From Sphingomonas sp. IC081 (GTDB lineage Bacteria > Pseudomonadota > Alphaproteobacteria > Sphingomonadales > Sphingomonadaceae), in contig NZ_CP029763.1 of the NCBI RefSeq assembly GCF_006874585.1, forward strand, positions 62,001 to 126,000: 64,000 bases of DNA, written 5' to 3'. The translations under genes and the position numbers were made by a program. Numbering within the stretch: position 1 is the stretch's first letter; the number at the start of each line of letters is the position of its first letter. The notes under the pieces were generated by a model that saw only the letters and a list, made by a program, of their open reading frames with translations, ran no database searches and was not told the origin of the DNA. Of the stretch, positions 8,511 through 16,990 are shown piece after piece.

Positions 8511-9542
8511 TCACAAAAACGCCTTGCCGGCGTGGTCCTCGAACAGCTCGGCCGCGCGCACATAGCCGAGCAGCACCTCGACCCTCTTGTGCCGCGACAC
8601 TTCCTGCATCTTGGCGATGGTCGCGCCTGAGCGGGACGCTTCGGTCAAAAACCCCGCGCGTAACGAGTGCCCCCCAACCGTCTCCGGATCCAATCCCGCC
8701 CGCCCCGCATATTTCTGGATCAGCCGCGCGACCGAGCGGTCCGACATCGGCTTGTTTGTCAGCCTGCCCTGCGGGTCGATCTGGTAGAACAACGGCCCCG
8801 CACTGCTGCCACGGACCGCCAACCAGGCTTTGAGCCGCTCCACCGGTTTGAGGGTCTTGCCGGAGGGGACCGCGATCACCTGTCCCTCACCCTCCTGGTC
8901 GGTCTTGGAGTGGCGCAGCGTCAGTTTCAGGCCCTTGTCGACCAGTTCCACATCGCGCCTTTCGAGCCCGACCAGTTCCGACCGACGCAAAGCAGCCGCC
9001 AGACCCAAGGCCATGATCGCCCGGTCACGGATCGAACGGGTGCCTTGCCCGTCGGCGGCCGCGATCATCGCCGTCAGCTCGCTGGCCGTAATCGCCGCCT
9101 TCCTCGCGCGGGGCCGCGCGCGTTGCTCGCGGCGGATCCCGGCCAGCGTATCGGCGATGACCGTGCGTTCGTCACGGAGCGTCGGCGCGACCAGTCCGTC
9201 CTGCCGGTGCTTCCACCCGATCGCAGCCAGATGGCGGCCGATGGTGCTGTCGGCCTTGCCCGCCAGGGCGAGCGCGGCAAGATACGTTGCCACGGCTTCG
9301 GGCCGCGCGGGCAGCGGATTTAGGTCCCGCTGCCAGCACCAGCCCTCGAATTGGCTCCAGTCGCTGGTGTAGGCGCGGATCGTGTTGGCGGCCTTGGCCT
9401 GGGCGCGATAGGAGCGGGCCGCCGCGATCTCCTCTCCAAGAATCCGCCCTGGATGAGAGATTTCGGCAGCGGACGCCGCCATGTTCGGAATGAGCGGGGT
9501 CGGCGGGTACTGTTCGGCGGGATCCTCGCTTCCATCGGCCAT
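8511..9542 (-). CDS. Tyrosine site-specific recombinase
   Basis: XerC/D-like integrase of 343 residues. The N-terminal SAM-like core-binding domain (about 45-140, TIRAYTSDWSQFEGWC) precedes the catalytic domain with ALRRSELVGL (first Arg), HSLRAGF (His-x2-Arg) and GYVR (nucleophile Tyr near residue 329). It cuts and rejoins DNA at short inverted sites. A second tyrosine recombinase lies about 0.6 kb upstream on the same strand. A 9-bp dyad (9590-9621) sits 48 bases before its start and could be an operator or recombination site. Likely roles are plasmid dimer resolution or cargo integration; which one cannot be told. Confidence 0.9.
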   Translation of the reverse strand: MADGSEDPAEQYPPTPLIPNMAASAAEISHPGRILGEEIAAARSYRAQAKAANTIRAYTSDWSQFEGWCWQRDLNPLPARPEAVATYLAALALAGKADSTIGRHLAAIGWKHRQDGLVAPTLRDERTVIADTLAGIRREQRARPRARKAAITASELTAMIAAADGQGTRSIRDRAIMALGLAAALRRSELVGLERRDVELVDKGLKLTLRHSKTDQEGEGQVIAVPSGKTLKPVERLKAWLAVRGSSAGPLFYQIDPQGRLTNKPMSDRSVARLIQKYAGRAGLDPETVGGHSLRAGFLTEASRSGATIAKMQEVSRHKRVEVLLGYVRAAELFEDHAGKAFL

Positions 9543-9589
9543 TTTCCGCCCTTCCCCGCAGCAAACCGGCCCTGTCCTACCTCTATTTC

Positions 9590-9621
9590 CACTGTCCGTG
9601 AAGAGCCATTATCGGACAGTG
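9590..9621. promoter_or_regulatory. 9-bp inverted repeat in divergent intergenic region
   Basis: CACTGTCCG and CGGACAGTG flank a 14-base spacer between the divergent recombinase (start 9542) and the small gene at 9677. A further CGGAC occurs just downstream. It could be an operator or a recombinase core site; the spacer is longer than the 6-8 bases of classical XerCD sites. Confidence 0.5.
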
Positions 9622-9676
9622 AACGGACCGTACAAGCCGAGTATACTTTTTGCCGTTATGGTATATTCTGGGACCG

Positions 9677-10048
9677 ATGGAACACGCCCCTCCCCCGTGG
9701 CAACTGGCCCTCGCGCGCCTCGAGGGCGCGCTGCCGTTCCTGTCCGCCGAGGTCGCGGACGGTCTGGCGCGGGCCTCGCTCAGGCGGCTGTGGCGCGTCC
9801 ATGTCCGCGACTTTCCTCAGGAAAACCAAGGCCCCGAGCACAATCCGGGGCTTGAAGCGGCCGAACTGACCCGCTCGTGGTACGCGGCCGAACGGCAGGA
9901 TTTCCTGTCGTGGATCGGCCGGCGCGGCCCCCCTCCCCTCGCCCGCGCCGCGCGGCTCGCCTTGGCGGCCAAGGACGCGCGCGAGAGCTTCTCGAGCGCC
10001 TATGCGGCCGCTGACCGCGCTGTCGGACGCCAAAGAAGAGCGCAGTAG
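9677..10048 (+). CDS. Hypothetical protein between two recombinases
   Basis: A 123-residue Arg- and Ala-rich protein, read from ATG 9677; a TTG at 9650 would add nine residues. I do not recognise the family. It is mainly helical by composition, with no signal peptide or membrane segment. It is divergent from the recombinase at 8511-9542 and convergent with that at 10120-11250, a position that suggests a helper or regulator of recombination, but this is only context. Confidence 0.5.
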   Translation: MEHAPPPWQLALARLEGALPFLSAEVADGLARASLRRLWRVHVRDFPQENQGPEHNPGLEAAELTRSWYAAERQDFLSWIGRRGPPPLARAARLALAAKDARESFSSAYAAADRAVGRQRRAQ

Positions 10049-10119
10049 AGAGCAATCCTTCGCAGCCGACGTGCCAAAATAGACTGCGGTGAAGATGCGC
10101 CCCGGAAACGTGCCGCTGC

Positions 10120-11250
10120 TTACCCCTGCTCGCTGAACCGCTTGGCCAATCGCGCGGAGGCACCGCTCTTCATGGCCAGTTTCGCCCCGTAGCGCATGAC
10201 CGTGCGGGCGTCGCGCCAGCGGTAGGCCTGCATGATCGCGGGTAGCCCTTCTCCTGCCGCAAAGTTATCCTGCGCCACCCCGACCCGAATCGAGTGCGAG
10301 GACACCGCTTTCAGCCAACGATCAAGCTCAGCCTCACTCATCTCGCCAAGCAGGCGCTTTTCCCAAGCGCGGCGAACGAGACGCTTGTAGATCAGGCCAA
10401 TGCTATTGGGGTGCAGCCGCGCCGCGCCGATCCTGTCGATCGAGCCATCGAAGTGCGTCACCACCCGGCGCAGCAGTGGGCCCTTGTCGATGCCGCCCAC
10501 CTCGCGCCAGCGGGCGATGGCCACCATGGTCGCGGGTGCAAGATAGGCCTCACCGCCCTCCCCTGCCTGGTCGGTCTTGCTCGAGGGGATGTTCAGAATC
10601 CCCGCACCTTCGGCATCGGGCCCCTCGACATGCGCCACGTCGATCGCCACCAGCTCTGATCGGCGTGCGCCGGTATCGTAGGCAATGCGCAGCAGCGCTG
10701 CGTCACGCAGGCCCAGTGCGTCACGCCGACAGGCCTTGATGAGGTGGGCAAGGCAGACACCGCACGCAGGGCTGTCGAGATCGGCGATGTCGCCCTTGAA
10801 CCGGATGGCCCGCGCCTGACGCTGGCGCACGCCCAGGTGCTTGCGCGCCGCCTTGCGCTCGAACTTCACCAAGGGATCGGCAGTCGGGTCGGGAAGACCC
10901 GCCATCCGGTAAGCCCATCCGACATGAACGAGGTAGCGCTCGATCGTCGCCGCTGCGCGCGGCGTCATGTCAGGGGTGTCGATCCCGGCGAGCGCGCGGA
11001 TCCAGGCCGCCACATCCGCCGGCGAGGCTTCACACGCGGACACGCCGTGCTTGCGGCACCACCCATCCCACAAGGTCAGGTCAGAGCGAAACGCCCGCCT
11101 TGTGTTGCGCGACCAACCCCGCATGGCGGCGTCGAGCAGCGCGGCGTCGATGGCCTCACCACCGCCGACCAGCGCACGCACGTCAGCGATGAGATCGACA
11201 GGCTCGCAGCTCAACGGAACAATTGAGGTGGAAGGACGCTTTTTCGCCAT
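10120..11250 (-). CDS. Tyrosine site-specific recombinase (second copy, divergent sequence)
   Basis: Phage-integrase-type recombinase of 376 residues. The core-binding region (about 45-125) includes RNTRRAFRSDLTLWDGWC. The catalytic domain shows GARRSELVAI, SSHSIRVGVAQD (His-x2-Arg) and VMRYGAKL with the candidate Tyr nucleophile. It shares fold and general layout with the recombinase at 8511-9542 but is not a close copy. Two dyads lie just upstream of its start (11274-11311), which suggests autoregulation. Position beside the replication and partition module fits resolution of plasmid multimers. Confidence 0.9.
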   Translation of the reverse strand: MAKKRPSTSIVPLSCEPVDLIADVRALVGGGEAIDAALLDAAMRGWSRNTRRAFRSDLTLWDGWCRKHGVSACEASPADVAAWIRALAGIDTPDMTPRAAATIERYLVHVGWAYRMAGLPDPTADPLVKFERKAARKHLGVRQRQARAIRFKGDIADLDSPACGVCLAHLIKACRRDALGLRDAALLRIAYDTGARRSELVAIDVAHVEGPDAEGAGILNIPSSKTDQAGEGGEAYLAPATMVAIARWREVGGIDKGPLLRRVVTHFDGSIDRIGAARLHPNSIGLIYKRLVRRAWEKRLLGEMSEAELDRWLKAVSSHSIRVGVAQDNFAAGEGLPAIMQAYRWRDARTVMRYGAKLAMKSGASARLAKRFSEQG

Positions 11251-11273
11251 GGGCGTGAGGATAGCCGGGCGTT

Positions 11274-11311
11274 TCTATAATGTATAGAGGCGTGATAACG
11301 ATCCATTATCA
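11274..11311. promoter_or_regulatory. Pair of adjacent operator-like dyads
   Basis: TCTATA-ATG-TATAGA (11274-11288) is followed after four bases by TGATAA-N7-TTATCA (11293-11311). Both lie in the AT-rich gap between the minus-strand recombinase (start 11250) and the plus-strand HTH gene (11367), so a bound protein could control both. Confidence 0.5.
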
Positions 11312-11366
11312 ACACTGAGCGTCAGAGCATACTTTACCCAGATTCCGTTTCAGTTCATTATTGGCT

Positions 11367-12380
11367 ATGGACAACCGCCCCGCCCTGCCCCGTTTCGGCC
11401 CCGATTATACCCCGAAAATGGTCGCGGCGATAGCAGCGTGTTCGACAGCGATAGGGCGGCTCGATGCCCGGATTACCGCCAGTCCTGTGGCTAAACCGTG
11501 GGCGATGCGCGCAGCCTGGAGCGGCTATGCGAAGGCACTGCAATTGCAGTCGGGCGAGGTAGAGGAAATCGACGTATTTTCGTGGGGCTGTGGCCTGAAA
11601 ATTCCCGGTCGCCCTCCCCTGCCCAGCCATGTCGACCTGTTCGACCGGTTGGACGATTGGCGCTCGGCGCTCGATAATCCAGACCCGCTCGCCTGGCGCG
11701 ATGCGCTACCCACCGCGATCAGCGAAGCGATAGAGGCGAAGGACCACCCTCTCCTAGTGCGTGCCTTTGACACTGTGCGCCAACTCGCCCGGATCGATCA
11801 CAGCATCATGGCCTGGCTTGGCCTCCCCTTCGCGCTTCGAGATCTTGGCCTGACCGCTACTCCCCTTCCCTGCCTCGCCGGCTGCGCCAAGGCGTTCAGG
11901 CTGAAATCTCGGCCGAACGAAGACGAATGGTTGGCGACGCTGCGCGCGCTCGAAAGAGCGGCCCGGATCGGCCTTGAAAGGCTGCACGGTCTTGAGCGTC
12001 ATTTTCGCAATGCCCAGCGCGCGATTGCCGCCGAGTATCGACCTGGCGCACTCCCTGCGTTACTGGCACTTATCCAGTATCGGCCGCTCCTCTCCCCTCA
12101 ATCAGTTGCAGAACTGCTCTCCATGAGCATCGCTGGAGCGAGCAAACTGATCGAGCGCGCTTCTATGGCAGGCCTTCTCGTAGAGATCACCCAGCGGCGG
12201 AGCTGGCGTCAATATCTGACTCCCGACCTCGCTGCGGATTTTGGCTATCTACCGGCGAAGCGGGGGCGGCCTACCAAAGAGCCCCCTCCCCTTCCCGTCG
12301 ATCGCGATCTTGCTTCTGTCTTCGATGCATTCGACAGGGAAATGGCAGCAATAGACAATCTCCTCACCGGGGTGCGCTAG
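11367..12380 (+). CDS. HTH protein, DUF1612-like
   Basis: A 337-residue protein from ATG 11367 (an upstream TTG at 11361 adds two residues). The N-terminal half has the layout of DUF1612 (short helices with PWAMRAAWSGYAKALQLQSGEVEEIDVFSWG). The C-terminal region has a winged helix-turn-helix of the Fic-associated or HTH_56 type, with SVAELLSMSIAGASKLIERASMAGLL at about residues 250-275, then a basic linker (KRGRPTK). Probably a DNA-binding regulator. It lies directly before the partition module and is the likely partner of the two dyads upstream. Family assignment is from memory of pattern and not certain. Confidence 0.6.
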   Translation: MDNRPALPRFGPDYTPKMVAAIAACSTAIGRLDARITASPVAKPWAMRAAWSGYAKALQLQSGEVEEIDVFSWGCGLKIPGRPPLPSHVDLFDRLDDWRSALDNPDPLAWRDALPTAISEAIEAKDHPLLVRAFDTVRQLARIDHSIMAWLGLPFALRDLGLTATPLPCLAGCAKAFRLKSRPNEDEWLATLRALERAARIGLERLHGLERHFRNAQRAIAAEYRPGALPALLALIQYRPLLSPQSVAELLSMSIAGASKLIERASMAGLLVEITQRRSWRQYLTPDLAADFGYLPAKRGRPTKEPPPLPVDRDLASVFDAFDREMAAIDNLLTGVR

Positions 12381-12420
12381 CCGAATTTGTTTTACGGCGC
12401 ACTTCGGCATTCGAAGAAAC

Positions 12421-12763
12421 TAGAAGTTTATCAACCATTTAGGCTTGTGCCGCGTTATGTGCTGCATACACCGCCGCGTATTGTAGGGCACGATGTAATG
12501 CGCTGTGTGCTGCGCCGTTGTCTGCGTATGCGCACTCGCCCGCGCTAGCGTCTGCGCGTTCCGCCGTGCTGCCGACCGCGCCGCTACCATGTGACGGTGA
12601 TGTATATGTACACGCGCAGCAGCACGCGCACTCGTATGTGGGCGCGCGGCATACTTGCACCGCGCATATACACGCGCTATCACCGTCGCATACGGATGGT
12701 GCCGCGCATCCTTATGCGCGGTCGGCTACTGCCGCGCGGGCGAACGCGCGGCCTTGTATTGGA
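12421..12763. repeat. Low-complexity purine-pyrimidine alternating leader of parA (centromere candidate)
   Basis: About 340 bases without a credible gene. The sequence is dominated by alternating tracts of GCGCG, TATGTA and CACGCG type. It contains many short direct and inverted copies of TATGCG/CGCATA and ACACGCGC, and a 9-bp inverted repeat GACGGTGAT (12593-12601) with ATCACCGTC (12680-12688). Position immediately upstream of parA with its ribbon-helix-helix partner is where plasmid centromeres (parC/parS) of this partition type lie. Alternating tracts of this kind are prone to Z-DNA; both roles are inferred. Confidence 0.55.
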
Positions 12764-12775
12764 GGAGTTTAACGA

Positions 12776-13462
12776 ATGCCGGTCATCACCATCGCACAGA
12801 GCAAAGGAGGTGCGGGCAAAACCACACTCGCTCTCGCGCTCGCATCCGAATTTGAGGCGCTTGGCGGCTCCGTATTCATGCTCGATGCCGACCGCCAGAA
12901 TAGCCTGTTAAACTGGCACCGCGATCGCCGCGAAGAGGGGAGGGGAGGGGACTCCCTCATAACCGTCGAGGATGCCTCCCAGATCCGTGACGGCGAGATC
13001 GGCGCCGCAATCAAAAGAGCAAGGGAAAACGCGCAACTGGTGATCGTGGATTCTGAAGGCACGTCCAACTTCAAGACCGCATATGCCGCGATGGACTCTG
13101 ACTTTGTGGTGATACCGACTCGCTCCTCGCGCCTCGATCTCGAAAGGACCGTCGAAACTAGCGAAATGCTGCAGAAGATGGGTGGCGGAGTGCCATACCG
13201 AGTGCTCATTACCCAAACCGGGCAGGTCGCCCGCTCGCGCGCCGAGTGGGAAATCGATGCCCAAATCAGCAGTGCATTGCCGATATTCAAGGAACAAATG
13301 CATACGCTCGATGCGTTCCGCGCCATGTCGAATTTCCGCATGACCCTCGCGGAGGTGGAGCAAGCCGGTCTCGCCAAAACCGAAAAAGCCCGGCGAATAG
13401 CCCAGAGCATCCTCGCCGACGTCCTCGGCGAAATTCAGAACAAGGAGGCATCCAATGGCTGA
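12776..13462 (+). CDS. parA: ParA-family plasmid partition ATPase
   Basis: Short (228 residues) Walker-type ParA of the type Ib kind, without an N-terminal HTH. The deviant Walker A motif SKGGAGKTT is at residues 9-17, switch I is MLDADRQNSLLNW, and the Walker B-like motif VIVDSEGTSNF is near 90-100. It segregates plasmid copies by ATP-dependent movement over the nucleoid. A strong GGAGGAG ribosome-binding site precedes ATG 12776. It overlaps the next gene by eight bases, which makes a classic two-gene par operon, with the probable centromere just upstream. Confidence 0.93.
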   Translation: MPVITIAQSKGGAGKTTLALALASEFEALGGSVFMLDADRQNSLLNWHRDRREEGRGGDSLITVEDASQIRDGEIGAAIKRARENAQLVIVDSEGTSNFKTAYAAMDSDFVVIPTRSSRLDLERTVETSEMLQKMGGGVPYRVLITQTGQVARSRAEWEIDAQISSALPIFKEQMHTLDAFRAMSNFRMTLAEVEQAGLAKTEKARRIAQSILADVLGEIQNKEASNG

Positions 13463-13859
13463 ACCCAAACCCGCAGCCCCGGCCATGGGTGACATCATCG
13501 GCAAAACCCGGCAACGGCTCGAAACGCACGACGATCCAACCGAACGCCTGAAGAGCCTGATCGCGTCCACACCGCCAGCGGGCACAGCAGTCGATCAAAC
13601 GCCGATCCGGGAACCAGTCCGACCAACTCCCCCCGCAAATTACTTCCCGCAAGTACACGCAGACACCTCCGCAATTCCCAAGCGCAAACCAATGCGCGGT
13701 CCGGCGCGGACCAAGCACATCACCATGCGTCTCTCGCAACCTGAACGGGACAGGCTCGTCATCTGGTGCGAAGCCAGAAATCTCAGCCTCCCCGATGGGA
13801 TCATCGCCTTGCTCGATCTCGCCGAAGGGGAGGGCGCTCCTGGACCGGGGCCGGTCTGA
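13455..13859 (+). CDS. Small ribbon-helix-helix centromere-binding protein (ParB/ParG analogue)
   Basis: A 134-residue protein whose start overlaps the parA stop. The N-terminal 85 residues are Pro-rich and probably flexible. The C-terminal part (about 87-125, KHITMRLSQPERDRL then NLSLPDGIIALL) fits a ribbon-helix-helix fold. Small RHH adaptors with flexible tails that stimulate ParA are the usual second gene of type Ib par operons, and they bind the upstream centromere and repress the operon. Identity is inferred from fold and position. Confidence 0.7.
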   Translation: MAEPKPAAPAMGDIIGKTRQRLETHDDPTERLKSLIASTPPAGTAVDQTPIREPVRPTPPANYFPQVHADTSAIPKRKPMRGPARTKHITMRLSQPERDRLVIWCEARNLSLPDGIIALLDLAEGEGAPGPGPV

Positions 13860-13868
13860 GGCTCGGCG

Positions 13869-13893
13869 TCCGTTTATATGAGTGATCGGGGGC
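13869..13893 (-). repeat. Inverted single iteron between par operon and repA
   Basis: The complement reads GCCCCCGATCACTCATATAAAC plus CGGA, matching the iteron at 15386-15406 almost base for base. It lies between the convergent RHH gene and repA, opposite in orientation to the origin iterons, and could allow Rep-mediated coupling or control of par transcription. Confidence 0.7.
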
Positions 13894-13902
13894 AGGGGCC
13901 CC

Positions 13903-15021
13903 CTATGCACGCCCACGTTGCTGCACGAAGGATTTACAAAACCCCTCCCACGACTTGTAAAGTGCATCCCCAACCAGGTTATCCAGTCGAGAACCCATCG
14001 TCTTGCGATACCCGCTCGCAATGAGATCCTTGTCCCAACCGCCGCCATAATCCGCAACGATCGTCAACAAACGCGTGTCGGGGCAGAAGTGCAGAGAATC
14101 GCGGGGAAACGGCTTACGCTCGATAATCTTCGGCCGATCCGCGATCGCCATCGTCTCCACCGTGCCCTCACGCCGCGCGCGCCGACCAACCCTGGGACGA
14201 TCCAACTCGCGCGCGGTTTCCTCCTGATCCTCAAGATCCTTGGGGTGAAACATCAGTTTCACGGCCTCGACCGGCCGACCGCGGCCCGATCCCCGGATTT
14301 CCTCCCATTCAACCGTGAAATCCGCCAGCTGATCGATCTCCGCCTTCGACTTCGCCAGCACATCGCGCCGGAACTCGGCAAAGTTCTTGAAGCTGCCGTC
14401 AGGAACTCCAAGCTTCCGCCGCAGTTCATCGACCTTCATTTTGTACACCCGGTTCTGCCGATTGATGATCAGACACCCCAGATCGTAAAGAGAGAGAGCA
14501 TAGCGAGACTGCAGCGCAAGCATCACACCAAGATTGACGCGCGCATAATAGTCGGAACGCTGCAACACGCGCTTGAAATTATCCGAGAACTGAAATTCGA
14601 CGACGCTCATCCCGTCTTCGGAAATTTCCTCGACGCAGCTCGCTAGCAACGCCTGCGACATCACCGCAGGTTTACCCTTCGACGTCGTCGTCCGGATACG
14701 AACAATGACCCGAAGCAATTCATCCATCACGGTCTGAATACGCTCGTTACCCTTGTGGGAGCCTCGAAGCTCCTTCTTCGTAATAACGAACGTCTTGTCT
14801 TCAGAGGCTTCCGGACCAGCCTTGCGCAGCATCAACGCGAAAGCTTTGCGCGCAGCAGCGCCAAGCGAGCCGGTCTCGAACTCGGACTCGACCAATTCGC
14901 CGGGCTTGCTTACAAAATCGAGATCACGGCGGCGAATCACATCCGCAACGCGCAGCGTCCGGCTCAGACTCTCCAGCCCTGATGTTACCTCGATTTCCGA
15001 TATGTCCGAATCGAGCTTCAT
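13903..15021 (-). CDS. repA: Plasmid replication initiator, Rep_3 family
   Basis: Iteron-binding initiator of 372 residues. The two winged-helix domains expected of Rep_3 are present: the first at about 55-190, with YALSLYDLGCLIINR; the second at about 190-265, with MKVDELRRKLGVPDGSFKNFAEFRRDVLAKSKAEI (read in two parts). The C-terminal extension is charged. It binds the iterons that begin 40 bases upstream and melts the origin. It is transcribed away from the origin and converges on the par operon. Longer than classical Rep_3 initiators (about 300 residues) because of the C-terminal 100 residues. Confidence 0.88.
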   Translation of the reverse strand: MKLDSDISEIEVTSGLESLSRTLRVADVIRRRDLDFVSKPGELVESEFETGSLGAAARKAFALMLRKAGPEASEDKTFVITKKELRGSHKGNERIQTVMDELLRVIVRIRTTTSKGKPAVMSQALLASCVEEISEDGMSVVEFQFSDNFKRVLQRSDYYARVNLGVMLALQSRYALSLYDLGCLIINRQNRVYKMKVDELRRKLGVPDGSFKNFAEFRRDVLAKSKAEIDQLADFTVEWEEIRGSGRGRPVEAVKLMFHPKDLEDQEETARELDRPRVGRRARREGTVETMAIADRPKIIERKPFPRDSLHFCPDTRLLTIVADYGGGWDKDLIASGYRKTMGSRLDNLVGDALYKSWEGFCKSFVQQRGRA

Positions 15022-15060
15022 ATGAGTTGCATACCATCAGCGTGTCATAAAGAGAACCCG

Positions 15061-15657
15061 CCCCCGTTTACTCACATAAACGAACCCCCGCCGACTCATG
15101 AAAAGAGGGCAGGGCGCTCTGTCATCAACCCCCTGGTCCTCACATAAACGCGCCGCGAAACCGGCAGAAATACACGGGCTTAGGAGCGCCCCCCAATTCC
15201 TCACATAAACACCATAAGTTAGCTTAGATCATTCAGCTGCCGAGAGACCAGACAGTGCGTGCCCCCGGCGCCTCACAATAACGCCCCGCCAAGCTGCTGA
15301 TCCGAATCGATTTTCAGGGGCACCCCCGTCCACTCATATAAACGCCGATCGAAAGGGCTGACCGCTTACCACTGCAAGCCCAGACGCCCCCGATCACTCA
15401 TATAAAGAACCGCACGACCGGCGTCAGCCAATCCCGACCGCCACCATCGCCCTCAAAATCGACCCAAAATCCAGCACAGTCGGCCAACGAAACGATTCAT
15501 TGGGCTGAATCAAACCCTTCCAGAGGCCACTTCATATCGAATCCCGGGCACCCCCAATCGCTCACATAAACCCCCGCACGCTCATCCAGTTGCCCCCTTG
15601 CGCTCGCATTAATGCCCCCTTGCGCTCACGCTAAAGCCCCCGCCAGCTCATATAGAG
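15061..15657 (+). repeat. oriV: Origin of replication: about ten iterons
   Basis: Degenerate repeats with core CTCAYATAAACG preceded by a C-run. Cores begin at about 15071, 15139, 15200, 15272, 15333, 15397, 15561, 15603, 15626 and 15647, all in the same orientation. The first seven are closest to consensus; the last three are degenerate. Spacing is irregular (roughly 60-70 bases early, about 20 late). Position next to repA makes this the Rep binding array. A gap at 15410-15540 has no copy. Confidence 0.85.
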
Positions 15658-15660
15658 GGA

Positions 15661-16099
15661 TATCAACGCATTGAGTTTCAACGACTAAATGGTCCCGAAT
15701 CTTAGAATCATGAATCTATAGAAGCTCCCGCGCTCCGCTTGGGCGTTTTTTATAAGATGATTCTTTAAGGGGGATGCAACCGCGAGGTTGGCTCCCGACA
15801 CCACCGGCCTGCCCAATCGGACGCCGTAGCCCACAGCGCATCAAGCAACGGCGCTAGCACTCTGATTACGTCAGAGGCAGCAAACTGTCGACCATCGCAG
15901 CGTACATCGCCTCCACCTCGGTTTGCGACGCAACGCGGCTATCAGGGCTATCGACTGGCGCTGTCCGCCACGGCATTCCTCTCATGACGCGCTTCGAGCG
16001 ACTTCAAGGTCCGAATAAGAGGAGGGGGGAGGGCGGCTCACTGCCCAATGCAGGGTTTGCAATTGTCCCTTACCCTCATTCTGATGAAAGGCCCCTGCT
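15661..16099. other. AT-richer region beside the iterons; no convincing gene
   Basis: The first 110 bases are the most AT-rich around the origin and are the natural site of duplex opening. They contain an inverted repeat AGAATCAT (15704-15711) and ATGATTCT (15757-15764) and a GGGCGTTTTTT run. From 15780 to 16099 I see only a 39-codon minus-strand reading frame (15866-15985) of doubtful reality and a G-rich motif at 16017-16036. Confidence 0.5.
16017..16036 (+). repeat. G-rich purine repeat (REP-like family), partial copy
   Basis: AAGAGGAGGGGGGAGGGCGG, about 65 bases upstream of the small gene at 16100. No clear hairpin in front of it. Confidence 0.45.
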
Positions 16100-16294
16100 A
16101 TGCCGACTACTGCGGGATCGACCGCCGAGCGCAAACTCAACAGCTTCCAGCGCGCCTGGGAATATGCCTGCCGTCGGAGCGAGCGGGCCGGCTATCCCCA
16201 GACCATCGTACGAACCAGGCTTATCGAACAGCCCTTTCTGGTCACCACAACGCCAGACGACGACGCTGAGATTGCTGCGCAGGTTATGCCGTGA
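16100..16294 (+). CDS. Small hypothetical protein
   Basis: 64 residues with balanced composition, ATG behind GAAAGG at a suitable distance. Family not recognised. It stands alone and converges with the minus-strand gene at 16327-16800; a role cannot be assigned. Confidence 0.45.
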   Translation: MPTTAGSTAERKLNSFQRAWEYACRRSERAGYPQTIVRTRLIEQPFLVTTTPDDDAEIAAQVMP

Positions 16295-16326
16295 CGGAAT
16301 ACCCCACCCGGCAACCTGCCATTCTC

Positions 16327-16800
16327 TTAACCGGCTGGAGCCCGGAACGTCCGCCATGATCGACCAAGCGGAAACGACGGCGCGAACGCGCCGACCGGGC
16401 CGTCCGGTTCCGGCGAAATATAGGGCGAGATCGGATCGTTCACGGCATGGTGGCGCGCTACGCTGCCCCGTGCCTTCAGGATCGCGGCAAGCCATTCGAG
16501 ATCGTCGAGCATATGGGACGCACCGCGTCCAGCGAGCGCGTAGTAGATCGAGCGCTGATAATCATCGCCGCTCTCTCCCAGAATCCGGCCCAGCTTTCGC
16601 CGACCGTCTGGATGGCGGGTGCCGACAAGATGCACAGCCTCGAGCAGCTCTACCACCGAATAATAAGCGTCGTTCGCTTCGACACCGATCGACAGCGCCG
16701 CGATTGCCCGGCGTTCCGGACGCTGCACATGATCCAGCGACGCATCGACAAGCGTGATGTCGATATCGATCCGGCCAGGCAGTTTCTTCGGGCTGCTCAT
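16327..16800 (-). CDS. Hypothetical protein, minus strand
   Basis: 157 residues from ATG 16800, chosen because AGGAG lies eight bases upstream; an earlier in-frame ATG at 16914 has no such site. The sequence is helical and acidic in the middle (NDAYYSVVELLEAVHL, DDYQRSIYYALAGRG), with a Pro-rich tail. No family recognised. It is the only minus-strand gene between repA and the accessory block and faces its neighbours, so it is probably transcribed alone. Confidence 0.55.
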   Translation of the reverse strand: MSSPKKLPGRIDIDITLVDASLDHVQRPERRAIAALSIGVEANDAYYSVVELLEAVHLVGTRHPDGRRKLGRILGESGDDYQRSIYYALAGRGASHMLDDLEWLAAILKARGSVARHHAVNDPISPYISPEPDGPVGAFAPSFPLGRSWRTFRAPAG

Positions 16801-16990
16801 GTGACATCTCCTAGACAAGCAATAATCGGAACATAGCACGAACAAGGCCAATCGACCAGAGCAACTTCCTCCAGACTGTTTATCAGGCGAAACACCATGT
16901 GCTATGCTCCCCACCGAACGCCAGTGGACAGGAGAATGCGCATGCTGAGAGCATCAGCGGCATGCCCCCGATGTCGCCCTGGATCGTTCC

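Noticed and set aside
12439..12772. Several open frames in the alternating leader of parA
   Set aside because: All translate to repetitive Ala/His/Arg/Thr stretches caused by the low-complexity DNA, and none has a good start site.
15061..15657. CRISPR array
   Set aside because: The repeats are short degenerate iterons with unequal spacing next to a replication initiator, and no cas genes are present. No CRISPR array was seen elsewhere.
15866..15985. 39-codon minus-strand frame (MRGMPWRTAPVD...)
   Set aside because: Short, no ribosome-binding site, no recognisable relative; kept only as a note in the origin-flanking region.
16447..16836. 129-codon plus-strand frame opposite 16327-16800
   Set aside because: The minus-strand frame has AGGAG at the right distance and more ordinary composition; the two cannot both be favoured.
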